From NCBI GenBank assembly GCA_028291515.1, contig JAQGHU010000081.1, positions 1-64,000 of the forward strand: a stretch of DNA of 64,000 nucleotides, given 5' to 3'. A program made the translations under genes and the position numbers. Below, piece after piece: positions 27,761-37,000 of this stretch; position 1 is the stretch's first letter, and the number at the start of each line of letters is the position of its first letter. The notes beneath the pieces were generated by a model, which did no database searches, was not told the origin of the DNA, and worked only from the letters and a program-made list of their open reading frames with translations. The DNA comes from Schlesneria sp. (lineage in GTDB: Bacteria > Planctomycetota > Planctomycetia > Planctomycetales > Planctomycetaceae).

Positions 27761-28813
27761 ATGACGTTGAACATGCCTAACCGGGCTGATGCCGTGCTGG
27801 AACCCTCCAGCGGCTGGAGCCGACGCACTCGCTCTTTGCTGGGTGTGCAAATCGTCGGCACCGGTTCCTACCTACCAGATAACGTCGTCACGAACGCCGA
27901 TCTTCAGGCGCGGTATGGCTACGACCCCGCGTGGATCGAGCAACGGACTGGAATCCTGACGCGTCGCTATGCCGTCGAGGGACAGGCCACCAGCGATTTG
28001 TGCATTGAAGCGGCTCGCCGCGCGATCCGGAATGCGTCCGTGTCGGCTCGGGATATCGATCTGGTTGTCGTTGGCACTTTCACGCCAGACTTCCACTGTC
28101 CCACGACAGCCAATCTGGTTCAGCAAGCCTTGGGACTCGACGCGCCCGCCATGGACGTGCATGCCGCCTGTTCGGGCTTTGTCTATGCCCTGACGACGGC
28201 CGCTCAATTCGTTGCGACGGGCAACAGCAGGCTGGCACTGGTCATTGGTGGTGACTGCAACAGTCGGATCGTGAATCCGCTGGATATGAAAGTGGCCCCT
28301 CTGTTTGGTGACGGCGCGGGAGCCGTGCTGCTGGCCAAGGGAGATTCACATCAAGGCCTGGTGTGCTATCAGTTGGGATCCGATGGCGGCGGCGGATCGA
28401 TGCTCGACCGCCCCGCTGGCGGTTCGCGACACCCGATGACGCATGAAGATCTGGACGCCGGACGCCACTACCTGCAAATGGATGGGCGCAGCGTGTTCAA
28501 GTGGGCCGTGCGAGCCGTCACGGACAGCATGGAACTGGTGCTGCGAAAGTCGGGCATGTCAGTGCATGACGTGGCCTTATACGTGCTGCATCAGGCCAAC
28601 ATCCGCATCATCAACAATGTTGCGGAGCAGATGGCCATTCCGCCGCACAAGTTGTTCAATAACCTGCAGGACTACGGCAATACCTCAGCCGGATCGATTC
28701 CGATCGCCTTGGACGAAGCGATTCAATCGGGTCGGCTCGAACGAGGCGATACCCTGCTCATGAGCGGATTCGGAGCCGGTCTGACATGGGGAACCGGTCT
28801 GTTCCGCTGGTAG
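27761..28813 (+). CDS. 3-oxoacyl-ACP synthase III (FabH family)
   Basis: Thiolase-fold condensing enzyme that joins acetyl-CoA or a related primer to malonyl-ACP. Catalytic Cys in HAACSGFVYAL, His in VLHQANIRII, Asn in YGNTSAGSIP; the start of the fold is VQIVGTGSYLPDN. It has 350 residues including about 27 extra at the N-terminus. Since no other fatty acid genes are adjacent and the glycan genes precede it, it could be either the housekeeping FabH or a pathway-specific starter enzyme. Confidence 0.9.
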   Translation: MTLNMPNRADAVLEPSSGWSRRTRSLLGVQIVGTGSYLPDNVVTNADLQARYGYDPAWIEQRTGILTRRYAVEGQATSDLCIEAARRAIRNASVSARDIDLVVVGTFTPDFHCPTTANLVQQALGLDAPAMDVHAACSGFVYALTTAAQFVATGNSRLALVIGGDCNSRIVNPLDMKVAPLFGDGAGAVLLAKGDSHQGLVCYQLGSDGGGGSMLDRPAGGSRHPMTHEDLDAGRHYLQMDGRSVFKWAVRAVTDSMELVLRKSGMSVHDVALYVLHQANIRIINNVAEQMAIPPHKLFNNLQDYGNTSAGSIPIALDEAIQSGRLERGDTLLMSGFGAGLTWGTGLFRW

Positions 28814-28952
28814 CCACCGCCGGCAATACCGCCTCGTTTAACCGCGCGGGCATCGCCCCGCGCGTCAATTGGACTCGCAACTCCACTAACGACCGATAAA
28901 TCTCATCGGTCGCATCAGTCCCATTTCCTCGGAACTCTAGTCATTCATTGCG

Positions 28953-30407
28953 ATGGAACCACAGGAAGCACTTCGGCAGCATTTCGGATATAACTCCTTC
29001 CGCGGCGGGCAGGAAGCGATCGTCCGACGAACGATGGCGGGTGGGCATTCGCTGGTGATCATGCCCACTGGCGGCGGCAAATCGCTGTGCTATCAGATTC
29101 CCGCGTTGTTGTATGAATCAAACGAGGCGTCCGGCGACACACGAGTTCCGCTGACGCTAATCCTGTCACCGTTGATTGCGCTGATGAAGGACCAGGTCGA
29201 TTCACTGCGATCACGGCAGATCGATGCCGCCTTCATCAACTCGTCGCTGTCACGTGAGGATCGCGAGCAACGCTACAAGAAACTGGCCGCCGGCCGCTAT
29301 CGACTGCTCTACGTCACGCCAGAACGGTTCCGCAAGCCAGAATTTCTCGACGCGATCGCACAGCGGAATGTCCGATTGCTGGCCGTGGACGAAGCGCATT
29401 GCATCAGCGAATGGGGGCATGATTTTCGGCCGGACTACACTCGCCTGCGCGAGTTTCGAAGCCTCGTCGGCGACCCGACGACACTCGCTCTGACAGCGAC
29501 TGCGACGGTCGAGGTGCAGGCCGACATCATCCGCCAATTGGGACTGCCCGCCGACACCGTCACCTTTCACGAAGGGATCGATCGACCCAACCTGCACCTA
29601 GTCGTACAGGAAGTCTGGGGTGATCAAGAGAAACTCGAGCAGATCGTTGCGATCAGGGATCGGCACGCGAGTTCGACCGGTAGCGGGATCGTCTATTTCA
29701 CGCTCATCCGGACCTTGGAACGGTTCAGTGATTTGCTGCGTTTGGAACGGATCCCACACGTCTGCTATCACGGCGATCTCGACCGACAGCAACGTCGACG
29801 AATCCAGAACGAGTTCATGGATGGACACTGCCCGCTGGTCCTGGCGACAAATGCCTTCGGGATGGGGATCGACAAGGAAGATATTCGCTTCGTGATCCAT
29901 GCCGAGATCCCCGGTTCGATGGAATCGTGGTATCAGGAGATCGGGCGAGCGGGCCGCGATGGAAAGCCGTCAGACTGCGTCCTCCTGTACGAAGAAGCAG
30001 ATCTGGCAACGCAAATGGAGTTCATTCGCTGGAGTAATCCCGACGCCGGATTCTACGAGCGAGTCTATGACCTGTTAGCACACGAGGGAGAACAGCTGCG
30101 ATCCTTCGGGTACGAGTGGCTGCGAGAAAAGCTGCATGCCAAGCAGAAACACGACCATCGCTTGGAATCGTCACTGGCGATGCTCGAACGCTACGGAGCG
30201 ATCGAAGGGACGTGGGAGCCGATGAATCTGGAAGTCACCGGTCCCTTGCCGCCCGAGTTGGTGGATGCCGAACGGCTGGCAGCGAAGCTGCGCCGCGATC
30301 AGATGAAGCTGCTCTCACTGGTGCAGTTCGTCCGCCACGAAGGAGATCGACGAGATTTCCTGCATCAATACTTCGGCGTGCCGGTAAACGCCGCTGCATT
30401 ACCTTAG
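28953..30407 (+). CDS. RecQ-like DNA helicase lacking the zinc-binding cysteines
   Basis: Superfamily 2 DNA helicase of 484 residues. Motifs in order: FRGGQEAIV (motif 0), MPTGGGKS (Walker A, residues 37-44), LSPLIALMKDQV, VDEAHCISEWGHDFRP, LTATAT, ATNAFGMGIDKEDIRFVIH, and QEIGRAGRDG. After the core, a short helical region follows, but the RecQ zinc site is not there: the place of the CRR...CxxCD cysteines reads EGDRRDFLHQYFG and the protein ends 10 residues later. No winged-helix or HRDC domain is present. It resembles the short RecQ/RecS type. Confidence 0.88.
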   Translation: MEPQEALRQHFGYNSFRGGQEAIVRRTMAGGHSLVIMPTGGGKSLCYQIPALLYESNEASGDTRVPLTLILSPLIALMKDQVDSLRSRQIDAAFINSSLSREDREQRYKKLAAGRYRLLYVTPERFRKPEFLDAIAQRNVRLLAVDEAHCISEWGHDFRPDYTRLREFRSLVGDPTTLALTATATVEVQADIIRQLGLPADTVTFHEGIDRPNLHLVVQEVWGDQEKLEQIVAIRDRHASSTGSGIVYFTLIRTLERFSDLLRLERIPHVCYHGDLDRQQRRRIQNEFMDGHCPLVLATNAFGMGIDKEDIRFVIHAEIPGSMESWYQEIGRAGRDGKPSDCVLLYEEADLATQMEFIRWSNPDAGFYERVYDLLAHEGEQLRSFGYEWLREKLHAKQKHDHRLESSLAMLERYGAIEGTWEPMNLEVTGPLPPELVDAERLAAKLRRDQMKLLSLVQFVRHEGDRRDFLHQYFGVPVNAAALP

Positions 30408-30483
30408 ATTGCCGTGTTGGTGGTGGGAGCGAAGGAAGAGAAGTGTCTTAGCCACGGATAAATCGCGACTTGAGCACTACATT

Positions 30484-30505
30484 AGTCCCGCTAGGGACTG
30501 AAACC
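30484..30505. repeat. Solitary CRISPR-like palindrome
   Basis: AGTCCC-GCTA-GGGACT followed by GAAACC, which resembles the 3-prime half of a CRISPR repeat. Only one copy occurs and there are no cas genes, so it is listed as a small palindromic element. Confidence 0.35.
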
Positions 30506-30561
30506 ACCGGAATCACCCGGCGCCGCGAAAAACTCAACTTCGACGCTTGACGCGACGATAC

Positions 30562-30573
30562 TTAACATGTAAA
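30562..30573. promoter_or_regulatory. Candidate MarR operator upstream of the regulator gene
   Basis: Imperfect 12-bp palindrome TTAACATGTAAA (10 of 12 positions symmetric), nine bases before the marR start codon and so overlapping the expected ribosome site region. A related ACATG palindrome lies in front of the pirin gene. Confidence 0.4.
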
Positions 30574-30581
30574 CTAATCGC

Positions 30582-31064
30582 ATGGCAACCAACAAGCTAC
30601 AAAACGAACTGAAGAAGAAGCGACCGTTTGAATCGCCGGAACAAGAGGCGGCTCTCAATGTCCTGCGGACGAACGATCAACTGCAGAACCGTTTTTTACG
30701 CCTGTTTCGCGAATACGGAGTGACCCCTTCGCAGTACAACATCCTGCGGATCCTGCGCGGCGAAGGGAAACCAATGCCCAGCCTGGAGATTGGCGAGCGA
30801 ATGATTCAAGTGGTGCCGGCCATGACCGGGCTGATCGATCGTCTCGAAAAGCAAAGTCTGGTGCGGCGCGAGCGATGCCTGGAAGATCGCCGCGTAATTT
30901 ACATCGTGTTAACAGAACAAGGTGAGCAACTCCTGGCGAAGCTCGATGATCCGGTTGCGGAACTGCATCGAGCACTGCTGGGGCATTTGTCGAAGAGCGA
31001 ACTCGCTGAACTGAGTCGATTACTGGAGAAAGCGCGACAGAAGATTCAACTCGAGAAAGAGTGA
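30582..31064 (+). CDS. MarR-family transcriptional regulator
   Basis: 160 residues with a winged helix-turn-helix: YNILRILRGEGKPMPSLEIG is the recognition region, and the wing is RRERCLEDRRVIYIVLTEQG (the DxR wing motif as EDRR). N- and C-terminal helices form the dimer interface. MarR proteins release DNA on binding phenolic or quinone ligands, or on cysteine oxidation; a single Cys (ERCLED) lies in the wing. Pirin and DoxX genes follow, and similar MarR/pirin/DoxX sets respond to quinones or electrophiles, so the gene is probably autoregulated and controls those two. Confidence 0.88.
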   Translation: MATNKLQNELKKKRPFESPEQEAALNVLRTNDQLQNRFLRLFREYGVTPSQYNILRILRGEGKPMPSLEIGERMIQVVPAMTGLIDRLEKQSLVRRERCLEDRRVIYIVLTEQGEQLLAKLDDPVAELHRALLGHLSKSELAELSRLLEKARQKIQLEKE

Positions 31065-31088
31065 TCCACGTCCTCTTTTTTATCCAGA

Positions 31089-31101
31089 TACATGATATGT
31101 A
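31089..31101. promoter_or_regulatory. Candidate MarR operator before the pirin gene
   Basis: Perfect palindrome TACAT-GAT-ATGTA in the 73-base gap between the MarR gene and pirin. It shares the TACATG half site with the element at 30562. Confidence 0.45.
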
Positions 31102-31137
31102 ATTAGTTGTTATGTAGCGTTATTGGAAGGGGAGATC

Positions 31138-31836
31138 ATGATCCAAGTTCGCAAAGCCACCGACCGCGGTCACGCCAATCATGGCTGGCTGAATACCTAT
31201 CACACATTTTCGTTTTCGAGTTATCAGGATCTGCAGCACGTCCGCTTTCGTTCGTTGCGAGTCATGAACGAAGACTGGGTCGCGGCGGGACAGGGGTTCG
31301 GGACGCATCCTCACAACGACATGGAAATCGTGACATATGTCCTGGAGGGGGCGCTGGAACATCAAGATTCGATGGGGCATGGCGAAGTTCTTCGTCCGGG
31401 TGAATTCCAACGGATGACGGCCGGAACCGGCATCACGCACAGCGAATTCAATCCTTCGAAGACCGAGCCAACGCATCTGTATCAGATCTGGTTGTTCCCG
31501 GAAAAGAAGGGGATCACGCCCAGCTACGAACAGAAGCGGTTTGATGAAGCAGGCAGGTTGAATCAACTGCAACTCGTGGCTTCACGGGATGCGGCAAACG
31601 GTTCGTTGCTGATCCACCAGGATGCAAAGATCTACTTGTCGCAGATCCAGGCCGGTCAGGGAGTCGCGTTGAATTTGAACGCCAACCGTTATGCATGGCT
31701 ACAGGTGCTTCGTGGCAGCGTGACTCTGAATGGAGAGCCTCTCCAGACAAGTGACGGGGCCGCGGTGAGCGCAGAGACGCAATTGAAAATTCAAGCGACG
31801 ACCGATGCCGAGATCATGTTGTTTGATCTCGCTTAA
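31138..31836 (+). CDS. Pirin family bicupin (YhaK-like)
   Basis: 232 residues of two cupin domains. Metal ligands are in GFGTHPHNDMEIVTYVLEG (His-x-His ... Glu) and RMTAGTGITHSEFNP (His), as in pirins with quercetinase-like metal sites. The N-terminal KATDRGHANHGWLNTYHTFSF is characteristic. Likely function: oxidation or sensing of quinone-like compounds. GGGGAG stands four bases before ATG 31138. DoxX follows after 36 bases. Confidence 0.92.
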   Translation: MIQVRKATDRGHANHGWLNTYHTFSFSSYQDLQHVRFRSLRVMNEDWVAAGQGFGTHPHNDMEIVTYVLEGALEHQDSMGHGEVLRPGEFQRMTAGTGITHSEFNPSKTEPTHLYQIWLFPEKKGITPSYEQKRFDEAGRLNQLQLVASRDAANGSLLIHQDAKIYLSQIQAGQGVALNLNANRYAWLQVLRGSVTLNGEPLQTSDGAAVSAETQLKIQATTDAEIMLFDLA

Positions 31837-31872
31837 CTTATGTTCGAATCAGTGACGTTAAAGGGAATGACC

Positions 31873-32310
31873 ATGACCATGAACACGTTGACCCAAGGCA
31901 TCACCTCACTGGGTGGCCGAATCATGATTGCCACGATCTTTTTATTGAGTGCCGTCGGAAATAAGATTCCTCAGTTCAATGCGTTGGCCGGATACATGGC
32001 CAGTGAAGGCGTTCCGGCTCCGCAGTTGATGCTGGTGGGGGCGATCGTGTTTCTCATCGTCGGCAGCATCTCGCTCGTACTCGGCTTCAAGGCACGCGTC
32101 GGGGCTGTCTTGCTGTTGGTGTTCCTGGTTCTGGCAACATACTACTTCCACGACTTCTGGAATTTTTCAGGAGCAGATCGGCAGAACCAGATGATCCAGT
32201 TCATGAAGAACCTGTCGATGATGGGGACCATGCTGTTCGTCGTCGCCAACGGACCAGGCGCCTTCAGCCTGGATCGACGCCTGGCAACAGTCACTCAACA
32301 GAGTTCTTGA
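31873..32310 (+). CDS. DoxX family membrane protein
   Basis: 145 residues with four hydrophobic segments (LGGRIMIATIFLLSAVG, LMLVGAIVFLIVGSISLVLGF, VGAVLLLVFLVLATYYF, LSMMGTMLFVVANG). The DoxX family is tied to quinone or thiol redox at the membrane. Three in-frame ATGs (31867, 31873, 31879) are clustered; AAAGGGA gives the best spacing to 31873. Same operon as pirin. Confidence 0.88.
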   Translation: MTMNTLTQGITSLGGRIMIATIFLLSAVGNKIPQFNALAGYMASEGVPAPQLMLVGAIVFLIVGSISLVLGFKARVGAVLLLVFLVLATYYFHDFWNFSGADRQNQMIQFMKNLSMMGTMLFVVANGPGAFSLDRRLATVTQQSS

Positions 32311-32450
32311 TGGAGTGGTATCGATCTTGAATTTGGAGCAGCGGTATCCAATGGCAAATTGGTTGCCGCCGCTTTGAAGTCGGTGATCGCGGTCCGCTTT
32401 ACATGAAACAATCCTCAGGATTACATACAGTAACTCGGAAGAGTTATTTC

Positions 32451-33311
32451 ATGAGCAGTCAGCAAACGTCAGGGCCGGAAAATACAGCGGTGCGGGTCGC
32501 CTTGTGGCGAGCAATGCATCTGCAAGTCGATCCGCCGCCGCATGTGCTCGAAGACGAGATTGGTCTCCAGCTCGTTGCGCCAGACGATGATTGGCGCAGC
32601 CGACCGGATATGGATCCGGAGTGGACCAGTTCCTTCCGTGCTTCCATCCTGGCACGTGCCCGATTTGTTGAAGATTTGGTGGTGGAGCAGGCCGGACAAG
32701 GCGTGAGTCAATACGTCATCCTTGGTGCCGGGCTGGACACGTTCGCTCAACGCCGGCCGGAGGTCGCATCTGGCTTACGAGTCTATGAGGTCGATCAACC
32801 AGGTCCGCAGGCATGGAAGCAAAGTCGCTTGTTGGAACTCGGCTTCGGCATCCCTTCGTGCCTGAAGTTTGTGCCGGTTAACTTCGAGGCGGGCGATGCC
32901 TGGTGGGAGAAACTGGCGGCGACTGGCTTTGATGTCACGCAACCGGCGGTTGTTGCCTCGACCGGCGTCAGCATGTACCTGACCAGGGATGCAATTGCGG
33001 CCACGCTGCACCAAGTCGCGGGACTCGCCCCTGGATCCACACTCGCCATGACATTCCTGCTGCCACTCGAACTGATGGCGCCAGAAGTGCGTCCGGGATT
33101 CGAGATGGCCGAGAAAGGAGCGCGAGCCAGTGGAACACCATTCATCAGCTTCTTCACGCCAGCAGAAATGCTGTCACTGGCCCGCGAAGCCGGCTTCAGA
33201 GACGTTCAGCATGTCTCAGCAGCCGCTCTCGCCGAACGCTACTTCGCAGGCAGGACGGACGGTCTACGTCCGCCATACAACACAGAAGAGTTTCTCGTCG
33301 CGTCGAGCTAG
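32451..33311 (+). CDS. SAM-dependent methyltransferase, TIGR00027/LCMT-like
   Basis: 286 residues of the leucine carboxyl methyltransferase-like group: N-terminal NTAVRVALWRAMH, SAM site VILGAGLDTFAQRRP (residues about 85-99), acidic VYEVDQPGPQAWKQ, and ASTGVSMYLTRDAI. Members often modify small acids or secondary metabolites; the substrate is unknown. ATG 32451 follows GGAAGAG; the frame also opens at 32403. It lies 140 bases after DoxX, so it may have its own promoter. Confidence 0.85.
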   Translation: MSSQQTSGPENTAVRVALWRAMHLQVDPPPHVLEDEIGLQLVAPDDDWRSRPDMDPEWTSSFRASILARARFVEDLVVEQAGQGVSQYVILGAGLDTFAQRRPEVASGLRVYEVDQPGPQAWKQSRLLELGFGIPSCLKFVPVNFEAGDAWWEKLAATGFDVTQPAVVASTGVSMYLTRDAIAATLHQVAGLAPGSTLAMTFLLPLELMAPEVRPGFEMAEKGARASGTPFISFFTPAEMLSLAREAGFRDVQHVSAAALAERYFAGRTDGLRPPYNTEEFLVASS

Positions 33312-33532
33312 GAGAGGTGGGGCTAGCGATGCCGCCTGAATTGCTGAGTACTTCTATTGCAATCTCGGATTAGGATTGAATCCGACCAGCCGCCGCGATA
33401 AACCGTGGTTTGGGTTCTGACGAACATCGCATTGTTCGGCAAGTAGGGCGTGTGAAGTCTTCGGAACACGCCAAGATTGCTAATGAACCGCCACTTGTAC
33501 AAACGTCGATCCGTATCCGCTTTGGAGCTGTC

Positions 33533-33955
33533 GTGTCGGTTCATCGCATTCGCTTAATTGGTCCTTGGGAATTCGCCTGGCTCTCCTCGACTGGCGATGA
33601 TGCCGAGTTAAATAGTGCGGCTGAAAGCGGGACCATCAAGATGCCCTGTGATTGGCAGTCCGTTTTCGGTTCGCGGGGAGGTACAGTCGCTTTCTCACGA
33701 CGATTCCACCGCCCCACAAACTTGGAACCCCATGAACAGGTCTTGATCGTCCTGACGGGTGTCGGTGGGAGCGGAATAATTCGACTGAACGGGGATACTC
33801 TGTTAGAATTCAGCTCTGTTGATTCCGCCGAAGTCGATGTCACAAACAAGCTTGAAGCCTTCAATCTCCTGGAAGTCGAAATCGAGCACCAACCGATTGA
33901 GGGAGAACTTGGCGGGCTGCACTCGCCCGTTGTTTTGGAAATTCGACAATCCTGA
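33533..33955 (+). CDS. Small jelly-roll protein like the GH2 sugar-binding domain
   Basis: 140 residues with the look of the N-terminal sugar-binding domain of family 2 glycosidases: IRLIGPWEF, GTVAFSRRFHRPTN, VLIVLTGVGGSGIIRLNGDTLL, VDVTNKLEAFNLLEVEIE. No catalytic domain, signal peptide or membrane segment follows. GTG 33533 has GGAG upstream; the frame continues further back without support. It ends 58 bases before the large PSCyt1 gene, so co-transcription is likely. Confidence 0.6.
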   Translation: MSVHRIRLIGPWEFAWLSSTGDDAELNSAAESGTIKMPCDWQSVFGSRGGTVAFSRRFHRPTNLEPHEQVLIVLTGVGGSGIIRLNGDTLLEFSSVDSAEVDVTNKLEAFNLLEVEIEHQPIEGELGGLHSPVVLEIRQS

Positions 33956-34013
33956 CTCGCACGACCATCAATTGACGGCAGCTATTCTCAAAGTCTCACA
34001 CAGAGTTCCACCA

Positions 34014-37000
34014 ATGACGTGTTGCCGGATACTGTTCGCTGTTCTCGTCGTCATTGGATTAGATCGCTCTGCATTCGGAGCGGATCGTCTCGAATTTAAT
34101 CGCGATATCCGGCCGATCCTGTCTGATAACTGTTTTGCGTGTCACGGCCCGGATGAAAAGACGCGGCAGGGAGGACTACGGCTCGATCTGGCAGAGCAAT
34201 CGCGACTCAAGCTGGCATCGAACAAGTCCGCGGTGGTTCCTGGAAACGTGGCCGATAGCGAGTTGGCGCGTCGCATCCTGGCGACTGATCCCAGCGAACA
34301 AATGCCCCCCTCGGACAGCGGCAAGCACCTCACAGCCACTCAGATTGACCTGTTGAAGAAATGGATTGATCAAGGAGCCGAGTACCAGGCGCATTGGTCG
34401 TTTGAACCGCTCGCCCGCCCCACAGTGCCGTTGCTTGGTGCGGACCGGCACCTCAGACGCAATGCCATCGACAACTTCGTCCAAGAGAGACTGTTGCAGG
34501 AGCATCTGCAGCCATCATCTGAGGTCGATCGTGAACGTCTCTTGCGCCGCGTCTCGTTCGATCTGGTTGGCACACCTCCGTCACTGGAAGAGATCGACGA
34601 CTTCCTCGCCGATTCCGCTCCAGATGCCTATGAAAAGGTCGTCGATCGGCTGTTGACATCACCCCGCTACGGCGAACGAATGGCCCTCGACTGGCTTGAC
34701 GCGGCCCGCTACGCCGATACGCATGGCTTCAACAACGACACGACACGCTACATGTGGCGCTGGCGCGACTGGACGATCAACGCCTTCAATACCGGAATGC
34801 CATTCGATCAGTTCGTCACCGAACAACTCGCGGGGGATTTGCTGCCAGATCCGACCGTGGAGCAACGGATCGCCACCGGATTCAACCGCAATCACGTGAT
34901 CAACTCAGAAGGGGGGATAATCCCCGAAGAGTACCGAGTCGAGTATGTCGCGGACCGAGTTCACACAACCGCGACAATCCTGATGGGCGTGTCGCTCAGT
35001 TGTGCCCGCTGCCACGATCACAAGTTCGATCCCTTCACGCAGCGCGAGTACTACGAGTTCTTCGCCTTCTTCAATAACTTGAATGAGCAGGGCGAAGCGG
35101 GCCGGGTCGGAAATGCGGAACCGACGATCAAGGCACCGACCGCCGAACAAACAATGCGCCAGCTTGCGCTCTCCGGAAAACTGAAATCTCTCGACGAGAC
35201 TCTTCAACAACGGCTGGCGACCGCAGCACAGTCGATCTCCGCGTGGGAACCAAAGCTTCGCGAGTTGTACAGCAGTTCGGCGTTGGCTCCCGTTCCAATC
35301 CTGCACTGGCCGCTGGATGAAGCGGCGGGCAATGATGTCGCGGAACAAGTGGACCCAACGCGAAAGGGACAGGTTGTCGGTCACGCAGACTGGACGACAG
35401 GCAAGTTCGGTGGTGCGATCAAGCTCGATGGCAATTCACATATCGAAGCTGGTGATCTGGCCAACTTTGACCGCACGGATCGATTTTCCTACGGGGCCTG
35501 GGTCAATGTCGCCAGCAAGGATGCCGCCACGGTCATTTCCCGCATGGACGATGCCGACTCGCATCGCGGATTCGATCTGCTTTTGGTCGGTGGCAAACTC
35601 ACCGCGCATCTAGTGCATCATTGGCCCGACAATGCACTGCACGTTGTGACGAAGGCCGAGGTGCCAGTCAACGAATGGAAGCACGTCTTCGCCACCTATG
35701 ATGGTTCTTCGCAAGGCGAAGGCTTCAAGCTCTATGTTGATGGCAAACGGCAGGAAGTCGAAATCACTAACAAGCATCTCAGCGAGACCACTCGCACGAA
35801 CAAGCCCTTGCGAATTGGGCGGCGAACATCGGGTGCTCCTTGCCGCGGCCTAATCGATGACCTGCGAATCTTCGATCGCGAACTGTCCGCAGACGAAGTC
35901 GCGGCCGTCGCCGGAACGGATGGGGTTCGCGACCTACTGGCGATCAATCGAGACCAGCGAACCGCCGACCAGGCGACGTTGCTCGCGAAAGCCTATCTGG
36001 GGCGATTCGATCCAGGGTATCAGGACTGGACCGCCAAGCGAGCGGAGACAGACCGTCAGCGGGCTGAACTCGACAAGCTGGTCCCCACGGCGATGGTCAT
36101 GCTCGAAATGCCTCAACCGCGAAAAGCATTCGTACTCAAGCGAGGTCAGTACGATCAGCCTGCGGATGAGGTCCAGCCAGGCACCCCTGCCAGCTTGCCA
36201 CCTTTTCCTGCGGAGGCACCACGGAATCGTCTCGGATTGTCGCGGTGGCTGCTGGCATCCAACAATCCGCTGACTAGTCGAGTGGCCGTGAATCGCGCCT
36301 GGAATCTGTTTTTCGGCGCAGGCCTGGTCGAGACAGTCGAAGACTTTGGATCGCAAGGACAGTGGCCCACACATTTGGATTTGTTGAACTGGTTGGCTAC
36401 GGAGTTCATGGAAACGGGATCTCCTCAGGTACGCTTCGATGGTTCCGCATTGGCCGTTGATTCGTCGTGTTGGGATGTTAAACGCCTGCATCGATTGATG
36501 GTGACTTCTGCGACTTACCGCCAGTCCTCAAATGTCTCGGCAGACCTGCTCGAGCGTGATCCGCTTAACAAGTTGCTGGCTCGTGGACCGCGATTCCGCT
36601 TGCAGGCCGAAGTGATCCGTGACAGCGCGTTGGCGACTGCGGGACTGCTGTCCGACCACGTCGGCGGCCCCAGTGTCTCCCCCTATCAACCGGCCGGGTT
36701 GTGGGATGATGTCGCGGTCGGAGCGGATTATGAGGGGACTGTTTATCGACAGGATAAGGGCGAAGGATTATATCGCCGCAGCATGTACACCTTCTGGAAG
36801 CGGACCTGTCCGCCGCCGGGCCTCAATACGTTTGATGCGCCTGAGCGTGAGGTCTGTACGGCGAGACGGTCGCGAACGAATACACCGCTCCAGGCTCTGG
36901 TCCTGATGAATGACCCCACCTATCTGGAAGCGGCTCGCAAGCTGGCGGAGAAAAGTATGCGGCTTGGCGGGACCACAGCCGAATCGCGAACGATCTATGC

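Noticed and set aside
30484-30505. CRISPR array start, based on AGTCCCGCTAGGGACTGAAACC
   Set aside because: A single copy without a second repeat, spacer pattern or cas genes.
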